A stretch of DNA of 64,000 nucleotides. Source: Terriglobus sp. TAA 43 (lineage in GTDB: Bacteria > Acidobacteriota > Terriglobia > Terriglobales > Acidobacteriaceae). Location: NCBI RefSeq assembly GCF_000800015.1, contig NZ_JUGR01000004.1, positions 124,001-188,000 of the forward strand. The letters run 5' to 3'. The stretch's first letter is position 1; every line of letters begins with the position of its first letter. The notes beneath the pieces were generated by a model. The model did no database searches. It had not been told where the DNA came from and saw only the letters and a list, made by a program, of their open reading frames with translations. This document shows positions 26,158 to 34,524 of the stretch, one piece after another. Made by a program: the position numbers and the translations under genes.

Positions 26158-27201
26158 TTAGCGGTTCAACCGTCCTTCCACTCGAAGGTCTACGGTGTAC
26201 AGCGAGGCGTTGGTGGCCAGCACCGCTTCGCCTGCCTCAGTGAACGCCAATCCAACCAGTCCTGCACCGCTGAGCACAAGCGATGCTTCCTTCTCCGGCG
26301 TTATGCGGATGACACCACGTTCGCCATGCAGCGATGCCGCAACGTATACGTTGTCCTGTGTGTCCACAGCCATACCCTGCGGGCGCCCCAGGCCGCGATA
26401 CCACACACTCACCTCACCTTCTGGCGAGATGGCATGGATCGCCTCGTTGCTACTCGTGGTCGGTCCCGTGACCAGCAACGTCCCATTGCCGAGGAACGCC
26501 AGATGGTAGGCCGACACGGAAGGTTCCAGCGTGGCGAACACGAACACGTTGCCCTGCGTATCCAGCTTGAAGATGGTGCCGCTGCGGTCGCCAACGTAGA
26601 GGCTGCCGCTGTCGTCGAAGGCCAGTCCGGTGGCAATGCCCATTCCCTCGGCAAACTGCACCGACGCACCATCAGGGTTGATGCGATAGACCGTACCTTC
26701 GGAGCGTGAGGAGCAGTACAGATGCCCGTTGGGGCCGAAGGCAAGTGCGCTGGCATTCTGCAGGCCGCGCACGAAGGGCCGCATCTGGTAGTCGCGGTCG
26801 ATACGGAAGATGGAGACCGGCACATCCTGCCCACGTGTGCCCGAGAAGGTGGCGAAGATGTTGCCTTCGCTGTCTACGGCGGGATTGGCAATGGGATGCA
26901 GGTTATCCGCGATCGGCACGGCGACATTCAGTGGCAACGGATTGCTGTGGTGATCGTGGATACGCACGACGACGTCGCCTGAGATAGAGCCGTCCGGAAC
27001 ACGAAAGCTTACGCGCGATGGGGAGGTATAGGTAAGCGGAGCAGCGCTATCGCCTATGGTGATGTTCGGGCGAGTCGCGTCGGCGAGGTGTGCACCGTAT
27101 AGGTCCACAACGCCGTCGGGCATGGCTGCGGCGGGAGTGATCCGGTCAAGGTGCGGTGCGTTGGGGTCGGCGTGGCCGCGGAGATGGGAGAGCAGCGTCA
27201 T
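26158..27201 (-). CDS. IPT/TIG plus NHL-type beta-propeller protein
   Basis: A 347-residue protein. Residues about 20-95 resemble an IPT/TIG immunoglobulin-like fold (ITPAAAMPDGVVDLYGAHL). The rest is a six-bladed propeller of SMP-30/NHL type with repeated phrases such as DSEGNIFATFSG, GPNGHLYCSSRSEGTVYRI and DDSGSLYVGDRSGTIFKL. No signal peptide or membrane helix is visible, so its location is unclear. The gene is coupled to cinA (1 nt) and follows pgpA by 40 nt. The ATG at 27201 is preferred to GTG 27204. The substrate is unknown. Confidence 0.75.
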   Translation of the reverse strand: MTLLSHLRGHADPNAPHLDRITPAAAMPDGVVDLYGAHLADATRPNITIGDSAAPLTYTSPSRVSFRVPDGSISGDVVVRIHDHHSNPLPLNVAVPIADNLHPIANPAVDSEGNIFATFSGTRGQDVPVSIFRIDRDYQMRPFVRGLQNASALAFGPNGHLYCSSRSEGTVYRINPDGASVQFAEGMGIATGLAFDDSGSLYVGDRSGTIFKLDTQGNVFVFATLEPSVSAYHLAFLGNGTLLVTGPTTSSNEAIHAISPEGEVSVWYRGLGRPQGMAVDTQDNVYVAASLHGERGVIRITPEKEASLVLSGAGLVGLAFTEAGEAVLATNASLYTVDLRVEGRLNR

Positions 27202-27243
27202 CACTCTTCAGGGTATGCCGCGATGGTGGCACTTGCAACGTGG

Positions 27244-27822
27244 CTAGTGTTTGGGTGTGCTCTGGATGAGGTGGTAGATGATGAGGCCCTGCTGCAGCAG
27301 CGTCTGCACGATGAGGCCGTAGACGCCAGCAGCCAGGTCGTCCACCACGATGCCCGTGCCTTCGGGGAGTCGCTCCAGACGGCGTACTGGCGGTGGCTTG
27401 AGGATGTCGAAGACCCGGAAGCAGAGCAGACCCAGCAGCGCGAACGGCATGGTCGGCAGGCAGAAGACCAGTGTCAGCCACTGTCCTGCTACCTCGTCGA
27501 TGACCACGATCTGCGGGTCTTTGCGGCCGCTCTCGCGGGCTACGCGGGTGGCTGCGGGAATGCCGACAGCGGTGGCTGTTGCAGCCATGATCAGCGTGAT
27601 GAGTGGCAACCAGTGATATGGCACATGCGTTGCCACCACAAACCATACGATAAGGGCGGCGACGGAACCATACGTTCCAGGGCCGGGCTTGAGGAAGCCT
27701 GCGCCGAAGAAGGTGCCTACGATCCATGCCCAACGGGTTCGCTTCACGCCAGGTAGATGTTCGGCGGAAAGCACCTCGTCGCGCGTGATGGTGTCGTGTT
27801 GTGCGTCGGGAATCTCAGCCAC
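27244..27822 (-). CDS. pgpA: Phosphatidylglycerophosphatase A
   Basis: Membrane phosphatase giving phosphatidylglycerol from phosphatidylglycerophosphate. It has 192 residues with several TM segments. PgpA hallmarks are GPGTYGSVAAL (about 47) and the metal-binding DEVAGQWLTL (about 111), followed by FRVFDILKPPPVRRLE and GIVVDDLAAG. The start is GTG at 27822, 2 nt after the yacG stop. A longer cytosolic N-terminus of about 30 residues precedes TM1. Confidence 0.93.
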   Translation of the reverse strand: MAEIPDAQHDTITRDEVLSAEHLPGVKRTRWAWIVGTFFGAGFLKPGPGTYGSVAALIVWFVVATHVPYHWLPLITLIMAATATAVGIPAATRVARESGRKDPQIVVIDEVAGQWLTLVFCLPTMPFALLGLLCFRVFDILKPPPVRRLERLPEGTGIVVDDLAAGVYGLIVQTLLQQGLIIYHLIQSTPKH

Positions 27823-27824
27823 GC

Positions 27825-28040
27825 CTAGTTCTCGTACTTATTGCGCTGCGGGAGGAGTTGCTCGCGTTCGAGGTCTTCCAGCAGATCGGGGTCAAGGATG
27901 GGCGAGGTGATCTTGTAGTCTCCGCTGGCCCACTTACCGAGGTCGATGCGGCGGCAGCGATCACTGCAGAAGGGGAAGTCATCGCCCTTCTCGGTGATCA
28001 GTGTTCGACATGTGGGACAGCGGAGTACTTTGGTAGCCAT
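27825..28040 (-). CDS. yacG: YacG-type zinc protein (DNA gyrase inhibitor family)
   Basis: A 71-residue protein with the YacG zinc finger: CPTC at residues 8-11 and FCSDRCR at 24-30. An acidic tail follows. Family members bind GyrB and can inhibit gyrase. It is encoded between an unknown protein gene and pgpA in a tight run. Confidence 0.88.
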   Translation of the reverse strand: MATKVLRCPTCRTLITEKGDDFPFCSDRCRRIDLGKWASGDYKITSPILDPDLLEDLEREQLLPQRNKYEN

Positions 28041-28062
28041 AACAGTGATTGGATGCTTCGGG

Positions 28063-28491
28063 CTATGCCTTGGCTGCGACGACCTGCGCGCGGCGTGCGG
28101 CCAGCTGCTTCTTCACGGCCTCAAACTGCGCCTGTGCCTTCTCGCTACCGTCGACCAGCTTCTTGGTGTTGGGCATGAAGGTGTTTCCGGTAGCTTCCTC
28201 GGAGATGTCGGCGAACTTGGCGCGGATGAAGAGTGCTTCACCCTGCGTGGCGAGGAAGAGGTCCGAGTCGACTGCACCGTGCAGCGGGAGCTGAGCGGCC
28301 ATCTCCCAGAAGGTGATTACCTGACGCCAGTAGACGTTATTGGGGTTCGTGGGCTTATGGATCTCACGGAACTCATCCACGTTCGCAGGCCAGAACTCCA
28401 TGCCAACGTAGTTGCGTGCCTTGCGCATGACTTCTTCGCGGCGGAGCTCGTAGAGCTTGAGGACGATATCTGCATCTGCGGGTGTTGCCAT
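28063..28491 (-). CDS. Conserved-looking helical protein of unknown function
   Basis: A 142-residue soluble protein. Residues 8-30 are helical and basic (LYELRREEVMRKARNYV). A central part contains FWEMAAQLPLHGAVD, and the C-terminus is an amphipathic Lys/Ala helix. No catalytic motif or domain is recognised. The ATG at 28491 is preferred because the 11 upstream codons look non-native. It lies 22 nt upstream of yacG and 25 nt downstream of the interrupted GyrI-like gene. Confidence 0.7.
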   Translation of the reverse strand: MATPADADIVLKLYELRREEVMRKARNYVGMEFWPANVDEFREIHKPTNPNNVYWRQVITFWEMAAQLPLHGAVDSDLFLATQGEALFIRAKFADISEEATGNTFMPNTKKLVDGSEKAQAQFEAVKKQLAARRAQVVAAKA

Positions 28492-28516
28492 TGTCTGTAT
28501 GATCCTTCTTCCAGTG

Positions 28517-28978
28517 CTATTCACCGGGCTCTAACGGGATGCCGATCTGGATCGGTCCGCTGGCCCTGAGTGGATTGTACGGTGCCGTGAACCGCTCGAA
28601 CTCTGGTACGTTGCGTTCGCGGCGCCCAGATTGAGGCAGCCACTCGCGCAGAACTCAGACCCATGTGTCGCGGAGTGTGGTGATGTCATGCACCGTGAAG
28701 ATGGCGTATTCGTCAGCCTCAATGCTGATGCGGGCAGGCGAGTTCACGCCTTCGTAGCTAGGGACTTCAATGCCCGTGAAGTAGTGGAGCTTGCCATCAG
28801 CGGTGCAGGGCGATGCGCCGTAGACGTGCGTTGCCGAGTGGAGTTCCGGGACAGGCAGCGCCATGAGATCAGCCCATTGCGCTGGGATGCGTTCGGTTGC
28901 GTCCTGCTGGCCTTCGTAGATCACCATTGTGCCTGCGAGGAGAATGATGTCGATGTGGCGGAACTCCGGTTGTAGCAT
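28517..28978 (-). pseudogene. GyrI-like (AraC effector-binding) protein interrupted by an in-frame TGA
   Basis: The frame from ATG 28978 (GGAG 8 nt upstream) reads 107 residues of a GyrI-like small-molecule-binding domain, with QWADLMAL and a central beta sheet, then hits TGA at 28655-28657 after LRDTWV. The same frame goes on for 45 codons, VLREWLPQSG then VPEFERF and GPIQIGIPLEPGE, before TAG at 28517-28519. The continuation matches the usual end of this domain (TW..I...WLP.SG....PDFE.Y). One nonsense change therefore removes about a third of the domain. A sequencing error, a recent pseudogene or readthrough are the options. Confidence 0.75.
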
Positions 28979-28994
28979 CGCGTGGGCTCCGAGA

Positions 28995-29261
28995 TTAGTC
29001 TTCACCGCTGAGACGTTTGCTGTCCAAAATACGCAACGTCAACTCGTAGGGAAGGAGAATAGCTGCTGTGAATCCGATGGCGACGATCAGCACGCCTACC
29101 ACATTACCGGCTGAGTTCACCTCATAGGCGTGGGCATCACGATCTAGGAATCTCTGCTTCCCAAGAGAGGCGTCGCTCCTGAAGGTAAGCGTTGTCGTGA
29201 ACGTGAGAATAGCCACGGAAACGGCAGCGGCAAGTAGATGTTTCTTCCAGCTGTATCTCAT
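28995..29261 (-). CDS. Small two-helix membrane protein
   Basis: An 88-residue protein with TM helices at about residues 8-27 and 52-75, separated by a charged segment, and a basic/acidic C-terminal tail. It starts 10 nt after the rimO stop, so it is probably in the same transcript. The family is not recognised. Confidence 0.6.
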   Translation of the reverse strand: MRYSWKKHLLAAAVSVAILTFTTTLTFRSDASLGKQRFLDRDAHAYEVNSAGNVVGVLIVAIGFTAAILLPYELTLRILDSKRLSGED

Positions 29262-29271
29262 GCGAGCAAGC

Positions 29272-30948
29272 TTACTCGATGATGGTCGCTACCACGTCGT
29301 AATCGTGTGCTTCGGTGATCTCAGCCTGGTAGAAGGTGCCGGGTATGAGGGCTTCGTGGGGGCCGAAGTCGTTGAGTAGGACGTGGCCGTCGATCTCCGG
29401 GGCTTGCTGGAGGGTGCGGGCCTGCCACAGGAGTTCGGTCTCCTCGCTGGGGCCTTCCACGAGTACTTCCACTACCTTGCCTACCTGCGCGGCGCGGGCC
29501 TTGGCGCTCAGCTTGAGCTGGGTGCGCATCAGCTTGCGGCGGCGTGACTCGATGGTGCGTTTCGGCACCTTGTCGCCGAGGTCGAAGGCGGGTGAGCCTT
29601 CCTCGTCCGAGTAGGAGAAGACACCGAGCCAGTCGATCTTAGCGGCCTTGATGAAGGCCTCCAGTTCGGCGAACTCCTCATCCGTTTCGCCGGGGAAGCC
29701 GACGATGAAGCTGGTGCGGATGGCGATGTCCGGCACGATGCTGCGGGCCTTGTCGAGCATGCGGAGGAAGATGTCGCCGCTGCCGCCACGCTTCATACGC
29801 TTGAGGACGGTTGGCGAGGCGTGCTGCAACGGTACATCGAGGTACTTGGCGATGTTGTCGTGCGCCGCGATGGTCTCCAGCAGTTTGGTGGTGACCTTGT
29901 TCGGATAGGCGTAGAGGAAGCGCAGCCAGTGGATCTTGCCGATGCCTTCTACTTCCAGCGTGGCGAGGGCTTCCAGCAGCATGGCGAGGCCGTCCTTCAT
30001 GCCGAGGTCTTCGCCGTAGCAGGTGGTGTCCTGACCGATGAGGGTGATCTCGCGGACGCCCTGCTTCACCAGGTTCTCCGCCTCGTTGAGGATGGAGGAG
30101 ATGCGGCGTGAGCGGAACTTGCCGCGGAGCTGCGGGATGATGCAGAAGCCGCAGGGATGATCGCAGCCTTCGGCGATCTTGATGTAGGCCGAGGCGCGCG
30201 GCGTGCTGAGGATGCGCGGAGTCTCGTCGGAGTAGAGATAGCTGGGCAGCTCGGCGGTCGCGCCGTCCCAATCGGTGCGGGCGAAGCGGCCCTGCTTCTC
30301 GCGGAGGTCGCCTTCGGGACGCGAGGTCTGCTCCGGGACTTCGAGCTGGCTGTGCTTGCGGACTGCGCTGGATGCGCGGTCGATGAGGCTGCTCTCCGCG
30401 ATGGTTGCGGGAGAGAGATTGCCTTCGGCTACTTCCACCTCAAGCGCTGCTGCTCCACCGAGTTCAGTGTGGGCGTGCGTGTGAACCGGCGTGTTCGCAG
30501 AGGTGAGGATGTTGAACGGGCTATTGTTCGGGACTGGCTTTGGCTGCAGGCCTGCTGCGGCGAGGATGTCATCCAGTTCGCCTGTGCCGAGAACGGCGTC
30601 AACCTCAGGGATGTTCTTCTGGATCTCGTCGCGGTAGCGCTCGACGAGGCAGCCGGTGACGATGAGGCGCTTGGCTCGGCCTTCGGTCTTGTGCTGCACC
30701 ATCTCGAGGATGGTGTTCACGCTCTCCTGCTTGGCCGAGTCGATGAAGGAGCAGGTATTGACGACGATGATGTCCGCGTCTTCCGCGGCTGGTGTGAGTT
30801 GCGCGCCTGCGTGGTGAACCATTCCCATCATGACCTCGGAGTCGACGAGGTTCTTGGGGCAGCCGAGCGAGACGAAGCCAATCTTTGGCCGTTCGATGCT
30901 GTCGGTGCTGAGGTTCGTTTTGATTTCTGCTTCGGTGATGGTTGGCAC
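29272..30948 (-). CDS. rimO: Ribosomal protein S12 methylthiotransferase RimO with enlarged linker
   Basis: Radical-SAM enzyme that methylthiolates an aspartate of ribosomal protein S12. The N-terminal UPF0004 domain carries the cluster cysteines 30, 66 and 100. The radical-SAM motif CDHPCGFC is at 262-269 and a TRAM domain lies at about 490-555. The distance from Cys100 to Cys262 is about 160 residues instead of roughly 70 in characterised RimO, because of a low-complexity Ala/Glu/Thr insert at about 135-230. Total length is 558 against about 440. The start is 27 nt downstream of the right copy of the intergenic element, which probably supplies its promoter. Confidence 0.93.
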   Translation of the reverse strand: MPTITEAEIKTNLSTDSIERPKIGFVSLGCPKNLVDSEVMMGMVHHAGAQLTPAAEDADIIVVNTCSFIDSAKQESVNTILEMVQHKTEGRAKRLIVTGCLVERYRDEIQKNIPEVDAVLGTGELDDILAAAGLQPKPVPNNSPFNILTSANTPVHTHAHTELGGAAALEVEVAEGNLSPATIAESSLIDRASSAVRKHSQLEVPEQTSRPEGDLREKQGRFARTDWDGATAELPSYLYSDETPRILSTPRASAYIKIAEGCDHPCGFCIIPQLRGKFRSRRISSILNEAENLVKQGVREITLIGQDTTCYGEDLGMKDGLAMLLEALATLEVEGIGKIHWLRFLYAYPNKVTTKLLETIAAHDNIAKYLDVPLQHASPTVLKRMKRGGSGDIFLRMLDKARSIVPDIAIRTSFIVGFPGETDEEFAELEAFIKAAKIDWLGVFSYSDEEGSPAFDLGDKVPKRTIESRRRKLMRTQLKLSAKARAAQVGKVVEVLVEGPSEETELLWQARTLQQAPEIDGHVLLNDFGPHEALIPGTFYQAEITEAHDYDVVATIIE

Positions 30949-30975
30949 GCGAGTGTCCCTGCCGGGGTGAGTGGT

Positions 30976-31229
30976 GGGGTACCCCCTCCCCCCTCAAATT
31001 TCTAAAATCGTCATGCGGAAGGACTTAGCGCGCGAGTGTCCCTAAAATCGTCATACGATTGGGTTTACACGCAAAATCTTCATTCTGCTGGAGTTAGCAG
31101 CCGCCCGCCAAGGCTTATGCGTGCTCCTGTATGGTCACCCTCTATTGTAGCGGGTTTTGGGGAAATTATCGGCACCGGGAAGTGTTTTGGATTGTTGGGG
31201 TTATGAGGATGAAGGCTTGACAGGTTTTC
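30976..31229 (-). repeat. Intergenic repeat element, right copy (254 bp, inverted)
   Basis: Reading the minus strand, the element starts GAAAACCTGTCAAGCC at 31229 and has TACAAT at 31149-31144. It then has an AAGATTTT module and two ACGATTTT modules (plus-strand complements at about 31073, 31045 and 31006). It ends with a G-run and GGGGTACCCC (30985-30976). Order, spacing and overall length agree with the copy at 24629-24884, although the sequence between boxes has diverged. It points into rimO. Confidence 0.85.
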
Positions 31230-31449
31230 AGGGAGGGAACTGCTCGTTCTAAAGCGGCCAATGATGCCTCTTTTAGCTGAGTTGAAAATACTGAATCGCG
31301 TGTGGCGATCCATTCCGTTCTTATTGACAGACGAGAACGCCAGGCGAAGGATGGCGGATTAACGGAAGCTTTCGGCGACAGGGAAAGTTCGGAGTGGTGT
31401 GGCGTCGCCGTGTTCTTACGACTCGTTCAACGGATGAGGAGACACTGCT
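31230..31449 (+). promoter_or_regulatory. Upstream region of the 139-aa exported protein with candidate promoter
   Basis: The rest of the 500-nt gene-free stretch between rimO and 31450. TTGACA at 31324-31329 is followed after 17 nt by AAGGAT at 31347-31352, a possible promoter with a leader of about 90 nt. GAGGAG precedes the ATG at 31450. No coding sequence is supported here. Confidence 0.4.
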
Positions 31450-31869
31450 ATGAAGATTCAGCCGGTCATGATCGCACTGACGTTGGTAAACGCGGCGATG
31501 CTTACCTATTCGGTGACACGCCCTGCCGCAACTGTTGTCGCCGCGCCGGAGGTTATCTCGCCGGTGGTGCGCGCGCATGCTTTGGAGATTGTGGATGAGC
31601 AGGGACGCACTCGCGCCGAGTTGCGTGTGCTGCCTGCGCAGCCCGATTTCAAGATGCCGGATGGAACAAAGGGATATCCGGAGACGGTGCTGTTCCGGTT
31701 GCTGACTTCGCAGAATGGGCCGAACGTGAAACTGGCTACGACCGAGGATGGTGCGGGGCTGGTGCTGGGTGGGGATTCCGGTTATATACAGCTCATTAAG
31801 CGTGGACCGGCGAACCCGGTGATGAACCTGGTTGCGAAGGATGGGCGGCATCGGGCGATCCAGCCATAA
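31450..31869 (+). CDS. Small exported or membrane-anchored protein of unknown function
   Basis: A 139-residue protein with an N-terminal hydrophobic segment (residues 5-24). A predicted beta-rich domain follows, with VRAHALEIVDEQGRTRAELRV and LATTEDGAGLVLGGDSGYIQL. The repeated short beta units resemble a fragment of a beta-solenoid or beta-sandwich; no family is recognised. The start is supported by GAGGAG about 10 nt upstream. It is monocistronic as far as can be seen. Confidence 0.72.
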   Translation: MKIQPVMIALTLVNAAMLTYSVTRPAATVVAAPEVISPVVRAHALEIVDEQGRTRAELRVLPAQPDFKMPDGTKGYPETVLFRLLTSQNGPNVKLATTEDGAGLVLGGDSGYIQLIKRGPANPVMNLVAKDGRHRAIQP

Positions 31870-31890
31870 GCCTTTGCGATGGACCAGCAT

Positions 31891-31931
31891 TGCCAATAAA
31901 AAGAAAGGCCGTTCGCGGGCGGCGATTGGCA
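31891..31931. repeat. Composite inverted repeat downstream of the 139-aa gene
   Basis: TGCCAAT (31891-31897) and ATTGGCA (31925-31931) enclose an inner GCCG/CGGC pair, giving a two-part hairpin between the 139-aa gene and the peptidase gene. There is no T-tract, so a terminator role is uncertain. Confidence 0.45.
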
Positions 31932-31987
31932 TACACTGATTTCGTTTGTCGTCATTCCTTTTACTTTCCCTTGGAGTTTCTGTCCTG

Positions 31988-33631
31988 ATGCGTTTTGCTT
32001 CTGCGGTAATTTTTGCGTCTTTGTTGGTGGTTCCTTCAGTAGTGGCGCAGGCGAATCTGACTTTGCCGGACGCAGCGCAGCAGGAAGAGAAGGGGATTGA
32101 TCCGGAGCGGTTGCGGCAGCATGTGAAGACGCTGGCCAGCGACGAGTTTGAAGGTCGTGCGCCGGGGCAGCCGGGCGGTGAGAAGGCTGCGAAATATATT
32201 GCTGCTCAGTTCAAGGCGGCAGGGCTGGAACCTGCGGGCGATCATGGCACGTACTTTCAGCAGGTGCCGATGGTGGGTGTGAAGACCGATCCTTCGACCG
32301 CGTTTGCGCTGGTGCCGGAAAAGGGTGAGCCGCTGAAGCTGGCCTTTGGCACGGACTACGTTGCGAATAACCAGACGCACACACCGATTGCAGAGATTGA
32401 TGCTCCGCTGGTGTTTGTGGGGCATGGCATTGTGGCGCCCGAGTACGGCTGGGACGACTACAAAGGCGTGGATGTGAAGGGCAAGGTTGCGGTGGTGATT
32501 GTGAACGAACCCACAAGCGACGATCCGAAGTTCTTCAACGGCAAGAGCATGACCTACTACGGTCGCTGGACGTACAAGTTTGAAGAGGCTGGCCGGCATG
32601 GTGCTGTGGCTTGCCTGATTGTTCATCGCACCGATCTTGCGAGCTATGGCTGGCAGGTGGTTCAGAACTCATGGAGCGGCGAACACAGCTATCTGCGTGA
32701 TGATCCTGACACGAGGCTGAAGGCAGCAAGCTGGATTACGCATGATGTTGCAGACAAGCTGTTCGCCACGGTTGGCATGACGGCGGATGAGGCGATCACT
32801 GCGGCGGGCAAGCGTGGATTTGTGGCGAAGCCGCTGCCGGTGCGGTTGAAGGCGCATGTGATTACGCATGTTCACGAGTTCGAGGCGGCGAACGTTGTTG
32901 GCAAGATTACGGGAGCGAAGCCGGGACGTACGGTGCTGTATACAGCGCACTATGATCACTTCGGCATTGATCGCACGCGCAAGGGTGATCCTGTGTTTCA
33001 TGGCGCAGCCGACAACGCGACGGGCACCGCGATTGTGATGGAGATGGCGCGGGCATTTGGGCAGAAGAAGATTCAGCCGCCATCGACGGTGATTTTTGCA
33101 GCGGTGACGGCGGAAGAGCAGGGGTTGCTGGGATCGCAGTATCTGGGGATGCATCCGCCGGTTCCAGCCAAGGATATTTCGCTGGACATTAACTATGACG
33201 AACTGTTGCCGCTGGGCGATGTGACGGGTGTGGGTGCGGGGGGAGCGCAGAGGACGACGGCTTATCCGATCCTGGAGGCGTTGGCTGCGCACGACAACCT
33301 GACGCTGCGCAAGGGCGGTGTGGACGCGGGCGGTGGGTACTATCGCAGCGATCACTTCTCGCTGGCGCGCGTGGGTATTCCGGCGTTTTCTCTGGGACAG
33401 GGCGGCATGTATGTGGGGCATGACGAGGCGTGGGGACGCGAGCAGTCGCGTGATTTTGGTCAGAACAAATATCACACGCCTGCGGATGTGTACTCGGACT
33501 CGATGGACTTCACGGGCAACGCGCACATGGCGCGCTTTGGGTTTGAATTGGGATGGATTGTGATGAGTCAGCCGGAGCGCATGGAGTGGTTGCCGGGTGA
33601 TGAGTTTGAAGCAGCTCGGAAGGGTCAGTAA
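31988..33631 (+). CDS. Secreted M28-family zinc aminopeptidase with PA-like insert
   Basis: A 547-residue peptidase that probably removes N-terminal residues from peptides outside the cytoplasm. A signal peptide spans residues 1-19 (ending VVAQ). A protease-associated domain is likely at about 110-270. The di-zinc M28 core shows HYDHFG near 320, GAADNATGTAIVME near 340, EEQGLLGSQYL near 375 and the last ligand in YYRSDHFSLARVGIPAF near 460. The ATG at 31988 is chosen so that the signal peptide is N-terminal. Substrate preference is unknown. Confidence 0.9.
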   Translation: MRFASAVIFASLLVVPSVVAQANLTLPDAAQQEEKGIDPERLRQHVKTLASDEFEGRAPGQPGGEKAAKYIAAQFKAAGLEPAGDHGTYFQQVPMVGVKTDPSTAFALVPEKGEPLKLAFGTDYVANNQTHTPIAEIDAPLVFVGHGIVAPEYGWDDYKGVDVKGKVAVVIVNEPTSDDPKFFNGKSMTYYGRWTYKFEEAGRHGAVACLIVHRTDLASYGWQVVQNSWSGEHSYLRDDPDTRLKAASWITHDVADKLFATVGMTADEAITAAGKRGFVAKPLPVRLKAHVITHVHEFEAANVVGKITGAKPGRTVLYTAHYDHFGIDRTRKGDPVFHGAADNATGTAIVMEMARAFGQKKIQPPSTVIFAAVTAEEQGLLGSQYLGMHPPVPAKDISLDINYDELLPLGDVTGVGAGGAQRTTAYPILEALAAHDNLTLRKGGVDAGGGYYRSDHFSLARVGIPAFSLGQGGMYVGHDEAWGREQSRDFGQNKYHTPADVYSDSMDFTGNAHMARFGFELGWIVMSQPERMEWLPGDEFEAARKGQ

Positions 33632-33717
33632 GCTTCCAGGTTTATTGGAATTGCAGTAAACCGCACGCAAAGAGTTTGCCGCGGATTCGCAGTAGTACGG
33701 AAGGTACCTCCAGCGGC

Positions 33718-34482
33718 ATGCTCAGGGATTGGATTGCAGGATTGAGCCGGAGGCCACACGTGGAATACGCGATGTTGACGGACGTGGGCCGATGCCGCGT
33801 ACACAACGAGGATGTTTGCGCCGCAGACGAGATGGCGGGGCTGTTCGTGGTGTGCGATGGCATGGGCGGAGCTGCGGGCGGCGAGGTGGCGTCGCACATG
33901 GCGGCGCGTGTGTTCCTGGAAAAAGCACGGCTTGGGCGCGATGCGCATCCTGCACGTTGGCGACTGGAGAGCGCGGCCATGGAGGCGAATAACGCCGTCT
34001 TCATGGAGTCGCACCGGGACATGGCGCTGCGCGGCATGGGAACGACGCTGGTGGGCCTGGAAGTGGAACGCGATCTGCAGCAAGCGTGGGTTGTGAATGT
34101 GGGAGACTCACGCTGCTATCGGTTGCGGCGCGGCGTTCTGGAACAGTTGACCAGCGACCATTCTTTTGTAGACGAACAGGTGCGCGCGGGTTTGATGACG
34201 GAGGATGAGGCTTCGATGTCGCATCTGAGGAACATCATTACGCGCGCCGTGGGGTCGCATGTGGAAGTGCTGCCGGATGTGATGCGTTGCGAATTGATGC
34301 AGGGCGATGTGTTTCTGCTGTGCTCGGATGGGCTGATTCGCGAAGTGGATGACGCAACCATTGCGCGAGTGTTGAACGAAGACTGCCACAACGGACTGCA
34401 GGTTTGTGCGGATACGTTGGTGGATCTAGCGAATCAACATGGCGGGTCGGACAATATCACCGTGGTGCTGGGGCGGGGTTAG
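33718..34482 (+). CDS. PP2C-family serine/threonine phosphatase
   Basis: A 254-residue PPM phosphatase, Mn/Mg dependent, reversing Ser/Thr phosphorylation. Motifs in order are TDVGRCRVHNED (about 20), VCDGMGGAAGGEVAS (about 45), GMGTTLVGL (about 107), VNVGDSRCYRL (about 127), LLCSDGL (about 200) and GGSDNITVVL at the end. No membrane or sensor domain is present. No kinase gene is adjacent. The ATG at 33718 is tentative, since a weak upstream start at 33676 exists. Confidence 0.9.
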   Translation: MLRDWIAGLSRRPHVEYAMLTDVGRCRVHNEDVCAADEMAGLFVVCDGMGGAAGGEVASHMAARVFLEKARLGRDAHPARWRLESAAMEANNAVFMESHRDMALRGMGTTLVGLEVERDLQQAWVVNVGDSRCYRLRRGVLEQLTSDHSFVDEQVRAGLMTEDEASMSHLRNIITRAVGSHVEVLPDVMRCELMQGDVFLLCSDGLIREVDDATIARVLNEDCHNGLQVCADTLVDLANQHGGSDNITVVLGRG

Positions 34483-34492
34483 GAATTCCCTC

Positions 34493-34514
34493 AGGGGCTA
34501 AAGCCCCTTTCTTT
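34493..34514 (+). terminator. Terminator after the PP2C gene
   Basis: AGGGGCT and AGCCCCT (34493-34499 and 34502-34508) form a 7-bp stem with an AA loop, followed by TTCTTT. Confidence 0.7.
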
Positions 34515-34524
34515 GTCATTCTTT

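Noticed and set aside
28655-28657. Selenocysteine at the in-frame TGA
   Set aside because: The position is not a redox site in GyrI-like domains and no stem-loop typical of a bacterial SECIS was recognised just downstream.
30157-31005. 282-residue plus-strand frame opposite rimO
   Set aside because: RimO cluster motifs are on the minus strand; the frame crosses the repeat element and lacks any motif.
24629-31229. Composite transposon flanked by inverted repeats
   Set aside because: No transposase or integrase, no target-site duplication seen, copies diverged, and the cargo is mostly housekeeping genes.
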